DNA from: Zygotorulaspora mrakii
Lineage: Eukaryota; Ascomycota; Saccharomycetes; Saccharomycetales; Saccharomycetaceae
Length of the DNA: 64,000 nucleotides
Direction of reading: 5' to 3'
Assembly (NCBI RefSeq): GCF_013402915.1
Contig: NC_050725.1
Span: 558,001 to 622,000, forward strand
Shown here: piece by piece, positions 49,091 to 58,746 of the stretch
Position numbering within the stretch: position 1 is the stretch's first letter
How the letters are laid out: the number at the start of each line of letters is the position of its first letter
Position numbers and translations under genes: made by a program
The notes under the pieces: model-generated
The model's database searches: none
What the model saw: only the letters and a program-made list of their open reading frames with translations
What the model was told of the DNA's origin: nothing

Positions 49091-51344
49091 GTTTGCGTTT
49101 TTGATGTTCTACTCTAATTAGGAACAAAAATTAAAGTAAGATCCCTTTTTCCAAAGATGAGAGTAAAACCTTCCCAATTTATACCTCAGGAACTGGGCAG
49201 ATTCGCATCGAGACCCTCATCTGAACGACACACCTCGAGATGGTTTTTCAATAGCCATTCTCAAAGGTAAACACACCAAGTTGCACTGATGGGCTTTTCC
49301 CCACCTTTGCGTCGACCTGGATGTCCCTTGAGGCACTATCCGAGCAGTCCCAGATCCCTCTACGAACCAATGCAAGACATTTGTCGGCCATAATAACACA
49401 TCATGTGTCGTCTCCTGGTACCCGTTTCAACTCATTTCTGACTCAACAATTGGCACCGAAACCCCCCGCACTATGCCCAGGTCTCCTTCTCAGCAAAGAG
49501 CACATTTCGGAACTATTCCGTGTGAATTCGAACCAAACTTCGATTTCCATGACTTCTTAGGGCTTGCTTTTGCCCCTCCACATCATTGGGCGGACATTTT
49601 TGTGGAGCAACGCACGATCCGTAACCACACAGAACACCCCACCCCCGCGCAATCTTGGAGCAAACATGGACTGGAAAAGAGACAATTTCCCAATTGGGCG
49701 TCTGCACCGTTTAAGGTTTTCCGCTCAAGAGAAAAAGAGCGCAATTTATCCGTAACTGCAACGGAAAAACAGGTGGAAAAACTACCAAAGATTCCCGAAA
49801 TGTTCCGCCTGCTGGTGGTGTGCGGGTTCTCGGAACCGCAAGAGGTAACCGTTTCGCCGTCGCCATACCGGGTTTCCGTTTCTCATGTCATCGAAAGCAG
49901 CGTCGAAGAATGCAGTAGCACTGGAAGCCTCGAAGCGTGAGAATTACCCTTTTTGCGGGGAGAAGAAGCTGATGGGAAAACGCTGTTATTTCCTCTTTGG
50001 GAGTTACACAGATCCCTCGTGCGACGGCATATCCGCAAAAAAGGTAATTCTTCTCCTTCTAGCTCTTTTCTTTTCTAGTCTTGTCGCTATGTAGAGAAAT
50101 TTGTCGCTTCGTGGGCTGTGACTTAGCGAACATCTCTCTGATAATGACTGTATACTCACTCTTTTGTGACTCGTAGTAGTAGCTGCTCGCTGGTGAGATT
50201 TGCAATGAGCACATCGCTGTGCCGCAGGAAGTGCTGTTTGCTGTAGTAGGCGTAGCAAGTGGACTAAACGACATTTTTTGGGTGAAGGGAGTGGGATGTC
50301 TCTTGTCTCAGACGGCTGGCAAGGCCACTGCACCTGTGCGGCGCATTGGGGGGTGCCGATGGGTGCCATCGCAAGTAGCTTGTAATTTACGTAAAACGGC
50401 TTCAAAACTCTCTTTTCGACACAGCAGGTATATAATTGGGGTCCCGTTGTGGTCCATGCGCCCGTAGAAGATGCACGACTCCCGGTGAGCAAGATCTCGA
50501 GTCGAGTTCGCAAACTACTGCTGTACAACGACGGCTCATCGCTCGCGGCCGCAGCGCTGAAGTGCAATGGCATCGACACCATGGAGGCGAAACTCCAAAG
50601 GAGTGGACAAGGTAGACGTGTCACGTGATTTGCAGCTGTCAAGCGAGTGCAGTTTGGAGTAAAGACGCCAGTGGCACCTCTTCCCGTTGAAGAGGCTCTG
50701 CGTTTACTTGCTACGATACTGGGATCTCTCTCCACATGCATTGGAAGCTCGGAAGTGTTCATGGCCGTGGCGTTGAAGTAGGAGCAGCTTGACGAAAAAC
50801 TGCACAGCGGTTCGACCCATGCTATACTGAGGCCCTCTGTGTGACAGAAAAGCCAGTGAAAAAATTTTCAATTACGTTGGTGTTACTATAACGTATGGAA
50901 TAAGAAAGGAAGCATCTCACAAGCTAAATTCTTTCGTGCCACTACGAGATACTTATATCGCCATTGTGTGCTATACCAGACGCGCGACCTCACGGGTTAA
51001 ATACTCAGTTTCGCGACCTTGTAGGTTAAAATAATGGATCAATGACTACCTACTTAGCAGCTTTACCGCATCTAATACCTGTTTCTATATGTTTGGCTGC
51101 AACGCGCCAAGGCAAGTTATCACAACAATCATTACCATGTTGGAGAGCCACCAGGACAGAACGGTGTGTCGCGGCAGCTGTAGCAGTGTTGACCTTCGTC
51201 GTTGCCTGTTGAGGACAGCATCAGTCTGCTGGTAATTCTCTGTATATATAGTTAAGTGATATAATCGATGCTGCTGTTGTTGCATAGATCCATTATTTCA
51301 CAAGAGAATTTTCTCAAGCGTCGAAGTAAAGGAGCAAGAAAGAA
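49091..51344. promoter_or_regulatory. 2.25-kb upstream region between invertase and ZNG1
   Basis: The two genes diverge. On the invertase side a minus-strand TATAAAT lies at 49177-49183. The part 49400-50800 is clearly richer in G+C than its surroundings and contains long but domain-less frames on both strands (49473-49940 plus, 50004-50762 minus). A TCACGTGA palindrome is at 50621-50628. A TATATATA element at 51243-51250 lies about 100 bp before ZNG1. Mig1-like sites are listed separately. Confidence 0.55.
49299..49960. promoter_or_regulatory. Mig1-like glucose-repression sites upstream of invertase
   Basis: The Mig1 core (G/C)(C/T)GGGG occurs as CCCCAC at 49299-49304, CCCCGC at 49464-49469 and 49643-49648, and as TTTTTGCGGGG at 49950-49960, the last with the AT-box of the full consensus. 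They span 210-870 bp upstream of the start. Glucose repression of the invertase by Mig1 is expected from S. cerevisiae; here it is inferred from motifs only. Confidence 0.55.
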
Positions 51345-52901
51345 ATGACCACTAAGTCTGCGAAAGCACCAATCCCTGTGACAATCTTATCTGGATTTTT
51401 GGGTTCAGGTAAGACGACACTTCTAGAAAGAATCTTGACAGGCAACCATGGTCTTAAGATCGCCGTCATCATCAATGATATGTCAGAATTGAACGTTGAT
51501 GCTACTCTTATCCAGAATCATAAAGTCTCCAATAAAGAGGAAAAATTGATTCAATTGCAAAACGGTTGTATCTGTTGTACGTTGCGTGGTGATTTACTTG
51601 AAGAACTGGTCGGCCTATATGATAACGGTGACTTCGATTACATTGTGATCGAGTCAACTGGTATCGCGGAACCAATGCAAGTCGCAGAAACGTTTTCAAG
51701 TGAATTCTCTCAAACTTTACTGGATACCCCTGATAGTGTTACTGAAGAGGAACAAGAACTATTGAAAAAAGTTCTTTCTTTGGGTGGTTTGGAAAAAATT
51801 ACAAAGATCGATTGCTGTGTCACAGTGGTTGACGCTTTGAATTTCCTCTCGAACATCGAAACAACGGACTTTTTGGTTAACAGATGGGGTGACAGTGGGC
51901 AGGGTGAATCAGAACGTACTGTTACTGATTTAATGGTTGACCAAATAGAGTTCTCTGACATTATTGTCATTAACAAAGTGTCTGAGATCAAGAAAAATAA
52001 ATTGGCCAAGATTGAAAAAATGATCAAGAATTTAAATCCAGTGGCTAAGATTCTACGTGCTGATTACGCCAACGTTCCAATGAGTAGCATTATCAACACT
52101 AATTTGTTTGACTTCGATAGAGCAGCAACATCAGCTGGGTGGTTACGTAGTATAAATGACATGACACTACGAGAAGGTTATGGTGATAAAACCAAGAGTG
52201 TTTTGACACCAAAGCCGGAAACCGAGGAGTTTGGTGTGAATAATTTTGTTTATAATGCAAGAAAACCTTTCCATCCAGAAAGGTTATACAACACTCTAAA
52301 GGACAAATTTTTCGTCATTGAGCAGACTCCATTAGCTTCGATTGAAACCGTCGATGAATATGATGGTGGTGATATTGAAGATGTTGATGAGAACAAGGAA
52401 GGTGAAGAAGAAGAAGAGGAAGAAGAAGAACTAGGTGAGAAGGAAATTTTGAAAAATAGAGCAGCTTCACCATTTGGTCCTCTGTTACGTTCCAAGGGGT
52501 TCTTTTGGTTGGCTACCAGATACATAATGAGAGGTGAATGGTCTTCTGCTGGTCCTATGCTGACATTGAAAGGCGGTATCCCTTGGTTCGATGTGAGCGG
52601 TTTTGAAGATATTCCACCCGAGACTGTCAAATTGATCAAAACCGAATTCCAAGGTCCATATGGTGACAGGCGTAATGAGTTGGTCTTCATCGGTCTAGGT
52701 ATCGACAAGAAAAAAATGACTGAAACTCTCGATTCATGTCTATTGACAGACGAAGAGTACGATAAATTCGTCAAAATCACTAGCAAAGAGAAGAACCTGT
52801 TGAAAATCGAGAAAAAACTATCTGAAATTTTTGATGACGGTTTCGAGGACTGGGTTCTCTTCGATGATGAGGAAGACGACGAAGAAGAGGAAGAGCAATA
52901 G
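51345..52901 (+). CDS. ZNG1: CobW/COG0523 GTPase, zinc metallochaperone
   Basis: Member of the ZNG1 group of COG0523 G3E GTPases (S. cerevisiae YNR029C), which hand zinc to type I methionine aminopeptidase. Walker A is GFLGSGKT (17-24), the metal-binding CxCC motif is CICC (75-78) in NGCICCTLRGDL, the switch block is ESTGIAEP, and the NKxD-type base motif is INKVSE. The C-terminal CobW-C domain includes KGFFWLATR and WSSAGPMLTL. It is longer than the S. cerevisiae protein (518 against 429), partly through an acidic loop (about 340-365, many Glu) and an acidic tail. Neighbours are not those of S. cerevisiae chromosome XIV. Confidence 0.93.
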   Translation: MTTKSAKAPIPVTILSGFLGSGKTTLLERILTGNHGLKIAVIINDMSELNVDATLIQNHKVSNKEEKLIQLQNGCICCTLRGDLLEELVGLYDNGDFDYIVIESTGIAEPMQVAETFSSEFSQTLLDTPDSVTEEEQELLKKVLSLGGLEKITKIDCCVTVVDALNFLSNIETTDFLVNRWGDSGQGESERTVTDLMVDQIEFSDIIVINKVSEIKKNKLAKIEKMIKNLNPVAKILRADYANVPMSSIINTNLFDFDRAATSAGWLRSINDMTLREGYGDKTKSVLTPKPETEEFGVNNFVYNARKPFHPERLYNTLKDKFFVIEQTPLASIETVDEYDGGDIEDVDENKEGEEEEEEEEELGEKEILKNRAASPFGPLLRSKGFFWLATRYIMRGEWSSAGPMLTLKGGIPWFDVSGFEDIPPETVKLIKTEFQGPYGDRRNELVFIGLGIDKKKMTETLDSCLLTDEEYDKFVKITSKEKNLLKIEKKLSEIFDDGFEDWVLFDDEEDDEEEEEQ

Positions 52902-53690
52902 AGTTCTTCGAGCACCATTGAAACCTTGTAATTCACCATTCAGATGCCTATAAGCCCTGAATCTGAACAGGTGCCGTTCTGCATTCTCATTTAGCGTATC
53001 TATATATATTTATTGTTTGTTTTTCGTTTCTATGTTATTTAACAGCCTCTTGCAAGCTCAATCTCATGGCCCATCGTCTAGAGGGCTGTTGTGCTGGAAC
53101 AAGCAAGCTACTCAACTGTGCCACAGAAACTGCCTTGCACGTGCCGGTTTTTAACGTTACGATCTCTCTTAGAATTCTACTCATTATAGGCATATCAATC
53201 CGAGTAACCTTTTATGGAAACATTTCTTGTATCGCTGATTCAAGCGGAATATCATGCAGAATGTCAAGTTGCCGAAAAGTACCTTCCAGATGGAAGAATA
53301 CCCTGGAGAACCTAGCAACCTAAGAAACACGGCGATCTTTGAGCACCTAATTCGCTGTAAGATAACCATAACAGCTGTTGAAAAGTGTGCAATTTTGGGC
53401 TTCAATCGTCATTCCGGGTAAACGATGATCTCGCACATTGAAATGCGACTGATAAAGAAACAATATGAAAAAAAGAATCTTGATAGCGAGTCCTTCACCG
53501 CCAGGCAATGAGTTTTTTGATCTGTACAACAACGTTGAAACTTGTAAAGTTGAAACTTTGATCGGATTAGCCGCATATAAGTTGAGGGTGAAATTTGGAG
53601 GTCAAAGAGACTCTCCAGCAGCTTACGAGGAGCTTCTCACGAGGGAGCTGAATCGATCGAGGAATTACGCATCGTCAGCACTAATAAGCT
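52902..53690. other. ZNG1-YMC intergenic region
   Basis: Nearly 800 bp between tandem plus-strand genes. It contains several short frames up to 85 codons, including one (53465-53698) that ends inside the carrier gene; none shows a domain. No RNA gene recognised. Confidence 0.5.
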
Positions 53691-54602
53691 ATGTCTGAAG
53701 ACCTAACAACACCTCAAGTCGTTGACGATATCGAAAGATCGCACAACTTAGTACGGACCGCCAAGGATATAACGGCGGGAACAATCAGTGGGATAGCGCA
53801 AGTTTTGGTGGGACAGCCATTTGATATTACGAAAGTACGACTGCAAACTTCGCCGGCTAATTCCAATGCAATTGATGTTATAAAGAATTTGGTCAAAGAG
53901 GAGGGGCCGATGGCATTCTACAAGGGTACCTTGGCGCCGCTAGTTGGGATTGGAGCCTGTGTGTCGTGCCAGTTCGGTATCAACGAGGCGATGAAAAGAT
54001 ATTTCCATTCTAGTAATGGTGGTCATGATTCGAAGTTATCTCTGAGGCAATACTACTGCTGTGGTGTTGTTAGTGGTGCAGCTAACGCATTTCTGGCCAC
54101 ACCCATTGAGCATGTCAGAATACGTTTGCAGATTCAGAAAAAATCAACAGGTACAAATGCATATACCGGTTCGTTGGACTGTTTCAAGAAACTATTGAAG
54201 CAGAAGGTACTGATGAGGGGACTTAGCGCGACGATGTTGAGAACTTCGCATGGATTTGGTATGTACTTTTTGACCTACGAAGCCTTGACCAATGAGCAGA
54301 TCAAAAAGGGCATCAAAAGAGAGGACATACCAACTTGGAAAGTCTGCCTATTTGGTGCGGTAGCGGGAGCCTTCTTCTGGGCAACAACGTACCCATTCGA
54401 CGTCATCAAATCCGTTATGCAAGCTGATAAGCTGCATGCACCGGAAAATGGCACAAACGTCTTCCAGGTTGCCAAAAGCATTTACGCTAAAAGAGGTCTA
54501 TCAGCGTTTGCCAAAGGTTTTGCTCCAACAATGCTCAGGTCCTTGCCCGTCAATGGAGCAACCTTTGCAACCTTCGAGGTTGCCATGAGGCTGCTTGCAT
54601 AA
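53691..54602 (+). CDS. YMC1: Mitochondrial carrier of the YMC1/YMC2 type
   Basis: Inner-membrane solute carrier; S. cerevisiae Ymc1/Ymc2 are linked to glycine/glutamate-type transport and oleate/glycerol metabolism. Three repeats of about 100 residues each carry the signature PX(D/E)XX(K/R): PFDITKVRLQ, PIEHVRIRLQ and PFDVIKSVMQ, six membrane helices in total. The substrate-site blocks CVSCQFGINEAMKRYF and TSHGFGMYFLTYEAL match the YMC subgroup. Length 303, against 307 and 329. One gene is expected for the two S. cerevisiae duplicates; CRC1 or ORT1 types fit less well. The N terminus (1-20) is acidic and polar without a presequence. Confidence 0.88.
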   Translation: MSEDLTTPQVVDDIERSHNLVRTAKDITAGTISGIAQVLVGQPFDITKVRLQTSPANSNAIDVIKNLVKEEGPMAFYKGTLAPLVGIGACVSCQFGINEAMKRYFHSSNGGHDSKLSLRQYYCCGVVSGAANAFLATPIEHVRIRLQIQKKSTGTNAYTGSLDCFKKLLKQKVLMRGLSATMLRTSHGFGMYFLTYEALTNEQIKKGIKREDIPTWKVCLFGAVAGAFFWATTYPFDVIKSVMQADKLHAPENGTNVFQVAKSIYAKRGLSAFAKGFAPTMLRSLPVNGATFATFEVAMRLLA

Positions 54603-55732
54603 AGTATCGATACTATCTTGCTGCACTTTTCTGTGCATACCCTCTGAGGGAGATCACACATCATACCGCTGCATGAAAGCTCAGCACTGAGAATAGATTG
54701 GTATACAATCTATCCTGTAGAAACCTCGTTTTATAGAATTTTTATAGATATTCACTTTTGGCCAGGCATAAGTTGAAATTATATAAGCTCACGTATACCT
54801 ACCAGTGATCTGCTTTCTCTCTCCCAGAAATGAACCCTGGACCTGGAAGAGTCATTTAGTAATCTTCCGTATATCAGTTACAAACTCACCCGCTTTACAC
54901 ACCGTATCTCAAATGCCTTGTCATCGCTAATGTTATGACAAGTTTGCTCACCTCTTTTTTGGCTTCACCTCTTTTTTGGTTTCATGAGAGGACATTAATG
55001 CACCCTGGAACTCACGACTCTTAGCTGTGACATGTATATGTATTTAAATTGAGAAACAATAAAGTGCTTGCTATTACCAAGATTTGCTCGTTAAGATAGC
55101 ACGGATAAGACTGAGAGGCCCATGAATGACTCTACTTCATCATCGAGAGGGGTGTTTCAATGAAATTCACTACTTCCACCTGTTAGCAAGTGTCACGAAG
55201 TGGTTGATCGGAAAGCAAACATGCAGTAACATCGAAAAAAACTTCACTTGTGCAGCCATGGCTGAGCTATCGCCAAAAATATGCAGCTTTGCACGAGACA
55301 CTGCGCTTATCCACCATGGCTGAAAATTTTTTCTGATCGCTTCGTTTCCATGAGGAATTGAAAAATATGGGTCAAAAGTCGGAACTTCTGATCGTCATTG
55401 AAAATAAGAAAAAAATATCGTATGATGACCTTGGTTGCAAGATAGAGTGGCCCTTTCAGTTTCCTGGTGTGCATTTGATGTTGTTTCTGAAGTTGCATAC
55501 GAAGGTGACTCGTAACGGCTACTGGGAATCCTATATAAAAAAGTTGCGTGAGGCAGCATTGGCATTCCAATAATTTGTTTAAGGTTGTACATAGTGTATT
55601 TTACCTGTTGGTATTTTCATCATGTGGTCAATACAAGATCAGCAAACGGATTCTGCAGTAATAGTGCCTTTAATCGTGTGATTTTGAATTGTTTTTTTCT
55701 AGCTATTGCATACAGAAGGTACATTAGAGGTT
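54603..55732. other. 1.1-kb upstream region of the alcohol dehydrogenase
   Basis: Contains the near-repeat CACCTCTTTTTTGG (54948-54980, twice in tandem within 33 bp) and a TATATAAAA (55532-55540) about 195 bp before the ADH4-type start. A 68-codon ATG frame at 55367-55573 is open but unrecognised. The expected Zap1 element (ACCTTNAAGGT) of zinc-regulated ADH4 was not found in intact form. Confidence 0.5.
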
Positions 55733-57040
55733 ATGAGTTTTGCAGCAGTAAGAAATTCACTATATAAGCAGGCCGGCATTGTCAGTGGCAGAAGGTTCTA
55801 TGGTTGCCTCAGAAGACCAGTGAATACTTTGAATAGCAGATTCAATTCTAAGTTCATTGCCCAAAAAACACTTATCAGTTACAGAATGTCCTCTTCCGTC
55901 ACAGGTTTCTACATCCCACCTATTTCCTACTTCGGTGAAGGTGCTTTAGATGAGTCCATGACTTACATGAAAACCAAAGGTTTCAAGATCTGTTTGATTG
56001 TTACTGACCCAGGTATCGCCAAAATTGGTGTCGCTGAAAAAGTTGCTCAAATCATCAAGTCCAAGGGTGTCACTGTCTGCATGTACGACCAGACCCAACC
56101 AAACCCAAATGTCAAGAACGTCCTTGATGGTTTAGCGGTCTTGAAGGCCAACAACGCTGACTGTGTTGTTTCCCTAGGTGGTGGTTCCGCTCACGACAAT
56201 GCTAAGGCAATTGCTTTGTTGGCCACCAACGGTGGTGAAATTGGTGACTACGAAGGTGTTAACCAATCTTTGAAACCATGTTTGCCATTGTTTGCCATCA
56301 ACACTACTGCTGGTACCGCTTCTGAAATGACTAGGTTCACCATTATTTCTAACGAAGAAAAGAGAGTCAAGATGGCTATCATTGACAACAACGTCACTCC
56401 ATCCGTTGCCATCAATGACCCAACCTTGATGTACGGTCTACCACCAGCTTTGACTGCTGCCACTGGTCTAGATGCTTTGACTCATTGTATCGAAGCTTAC
56501 GTTTCCACTGCTGCTAACCCAATCACCGATGCCTGTGCTATCAAGGGTGTTGATTTGATCAAGGAAAGTTTGTTAGAATGTTACAGAAACGGTCAAGACA
56601 AGAAGGCTAGAACCGACATGTGTTACGCTGAATACCTAGCTGGTATGGCTTTCAACAACGCCTCTCTAGGTTACGTTCATGCTATTGCTCATCAATTGGG
56701 TGGTTTTTACCATTTGCCACACGGTGTATGTAACGCTGTTCTGTTGCCACACGTTCAATCTTTCAACAAGGCAGACAAACATTCTGCTGAGAGATTGAGT
56801 GAAATTGCTGGTCATCTAGGTGCCTCAGCCAACCCAGATGGTTTGGTCAAGGCTCTACACAAATTCAACAGAGACATGAATATTCCAAAGAACTTGAAGG
56901 AATTAGGTGTCAAGACTGAAGATTTCTCAATCTTGGCTGACAACGCCATGAAGGATGCTTGTGGTCGTACCAACCCAATTCAATTTACCAAGGAAGAAGT
57001 TATTGCTATCTTGAAGCAAGCTTACGAACACGAAGATTAA
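55733..57040 (+). CDS. ADH4: ADH4-type (group III) alcohol dehydrogenase with presequence
   Basis: Iron/zinc-dependent alcohol dehydrogenase of the Zymomonas AdhB type, interconverting ethanol and acetaldehyde. The core closely follows S. cerevisiae Adh4: GFYIPPISYFGEGAL start, NAD loop LGGGSAHDNAKAIALLAT, INTTAGTASEMTRFTII, metal ligands in ALTHCIEAYVS and the HAIAHQLGGFYHLPHG block. Unlike the 382-residue S. cerevisiae protein, the frame extends N-terminally: the first ATG (55733) gives 435 residues, and residues 1-51 contain nine Arg/Lys, many Ser, and no Asp/Glu, a mitochondrial presequence. A second ATG at 55886 (MSSSVTG) gives a 384-residue form matching Adh4. The frame is open upstream to a TTG at 55706. 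Codon use is strongly biased from 55886 on, meaning high expression. Confidence 0.95.
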   Translation: MSFAAVRNSLYKQAGIVSGRRFYGCLRRPVNTLNSRFNSKFIAQKTLISYRMSSSVTGFYIPPISYFGEGALDESMTYMKTKGFKICLIVTDPGIAKIGVAEKVAQIIKSKGVTVCMYDQTQPNPNVKNVLDGLAVLKANNADCVVSLGGGSAHDNAKAIALLATNGGEIGDYEGVNQSLKPCLPLFAINTTAGTASEMTRFTIISNEEKRVKMAIIDNNVTPSVAINDPTLMYGLPPALTAATGLDALTHCIEAYVSTAANPITDACAIKGVDLIKESLLECYRNGQDKKARTDMCYAEYLAGMAFNNASLGYVHAIAHQLGGFYHLPHGVCNAVLLPHVQSFNKADKHSAERLSEIAGHLGASANPDGLVKALHKFNRDMNIPKNLKELGVKTEDFSILADNAMKDACGRTNPIQFTKEEVIAILKQAYEHED

Positions 57041-58746
57041 GCAGTGTCTTGATCTCATATTTATTTTGACTAATTTTAGTGTTATAGAAGAAGACTTTTG
57101 CAGCTCGACCAAGAATTGTAATTGGAACGTATTTACGAATGTATAGAAAAACTTTTTGATGTGCTTTATGTTTTCCATTGACTTTCTTTTTTTTTCTTTT
57201 TTTTATAGGATGTTCATCGCTTTTAACCATAGAGGTTATTATCATGAAAAGTGCGTTGTCCCGACGACGAGATCTCAAGAGATATGTTGCTTAAAATTTT
57301 TTTCATACAAGCCACGGCAGGTATCCTCTGCAGCCAGGTATCCTGCAGACAGGTAACCTCAGCAGCCACTAAATTGTTTCAAGAAGTTGAGGATCTAGAG
57401 GGAGAAGCTTGAAAATTTTGAGAAGCTGAGAGAGTTCGTAACTAAGAGTCTAACAACGCAAGGCACCCGTTGCATAGTTTGAGCGCGAAATATTTCTTTT
57501 CTGCTACCATGTTGTAAAGGAAAAAGAGGGGTCTTCTTCATATTGGTATTATCTTCTGTGCATCCGCAAACTTCAAACAGATCTTCGAACACTGAGAAGT
57601 AATAGTGTCTGATTAACTCTGAAAGTACAGCTCATCCGTGCCCTTTGCGTCTCTTTTATTATATATCTCGTTTCTTGATGTGTGTGCTATTCCATTAACC
57701 ACGCCGCATGCGGATAGCTGACAACTGTCATACACGGTGACTCTGTAAAAGCGTGTCCTTTAAAAGACCATTCCTTGAACAGGCACGCTCCAAACAAAAA
57801 TTGAAAGATCTGTTGATAAAACATGCTATGGCTTGCAAGATACTGCTGGGCGTCTCTAATAGCCCTTGGTGCAACTTATGAACTCATTCTGGTTTTTCTA
57901 GTGTTCACTTCTTAAAAAAACACAGGCCCGTCAGCAAGGTCCCATGCCCTTATAATCGAAAAAAAATCCCCTGCAGACGATCGTAATACGTAGGCTCCGT
58001 ACTGCTCTAATACGAAGTCGTCATATATATTAAACATTGTCTATTTACTTTTTTTCTGTGCTTTGATACTTTTCAAAGTTCTTTCTGAGTTGGCAAATAT
58101 TCAAAAATAACTACTAAAAGTAAAATTGCTAAACCTGAGATACTCACAACATTTCAAAACGCCTCACGAGCAGTGAGTCTGTAATTAAAACTTAAGTGTT
58201 GCAATATAATTCTTATAACCAAAGCATTTATGAATGACAGATCGATTTCATGAATTCAAACTTATTCAGTGATCTTGGTTTCTTCATTCGAAGCTTGCTT
58301 CAGCATCAAAAGTACTGTTTTTGAGTACGTCGACAGGTTCAGCGGTTCGAGTTTTCCAAGTATTCTCATTTTCATACGTATGAGATGACAAAAGTACCCC
58401 TTTTATTTGACGTCGTTTTAGGGAGTTTCCAGAAGAAAAGAATGAAGCTGGCCAGCAACACGGACAATACATGAATACAGATAACATATAGCTGATTCTG
58501 CTTTGAATTGCACGCCCTATCTGGTAGTGGATATAAACAGTATTCAATGATATCGCATAAGGAACAAGAGCGTCTTGGGAGTCTCTTTCTTTTTTTTTTT
58601 TTTTAGCACTCCTCGGTCGCTTTCAACTTGGCGGAGATCTTCGTAGGGTAACGTTTCCTGTTTGTATTTGTATATATATAAGAACCTTGGCATCTTGGCA
58701 ACAGCTCGCAAAGCCAGAACATCAATCAAGAACAGGTGGACTAATC
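57041..58746. other. 1.7-kb intergenic region before the DUP/COS-like gene
   Basis: No gene seen; only short frames up to about 90 codons. The tandem repeat at 57318-57367 is listed separately. Close to the next gene are a poly-T run (58588-58604) and a TATATATATA element (58671-58680), about 66 bp before the ATG. Confidence 0.5.
57318..57367. repeat. Three imperfect copies of a CAGGTAxCCT unit
   Basis: CAGGTATCCTCTGCAGC, CAGGTATCCTGCAGA and CAGGTAACCTCAGCAGC follow one another (17, 15 and 17 bp). It lies 280 bp after the alcohol dehydrogenase stop codon. Confidence 0.8.

Noticed and set aside
50811..50822. Box-B-like GGTTCGACCC suggesting a tRNA
   Set aside because: No box A at the right distance and no cloverleaf with paired acceptor stem.
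52250..52939. 229-codon minus-strand frame opposite ZNG1
   Set aside because: Ser-rich product results from antisense reading of Glu/Asp codons in ZNG1.
53465..53698. 77-codon frame overlapping the start of the mitochondrial carrier
   Set aside because: Ends inside the carrier gene in another frame, no domain; regarded as chance.
55571..55590. Zap1 zinc-response element upstream of the ADH4-type gene
   Set aside because: Only ACCTTAAAC-like on the minus strand; the second half-site of ACCTTNAAGGT is missing.
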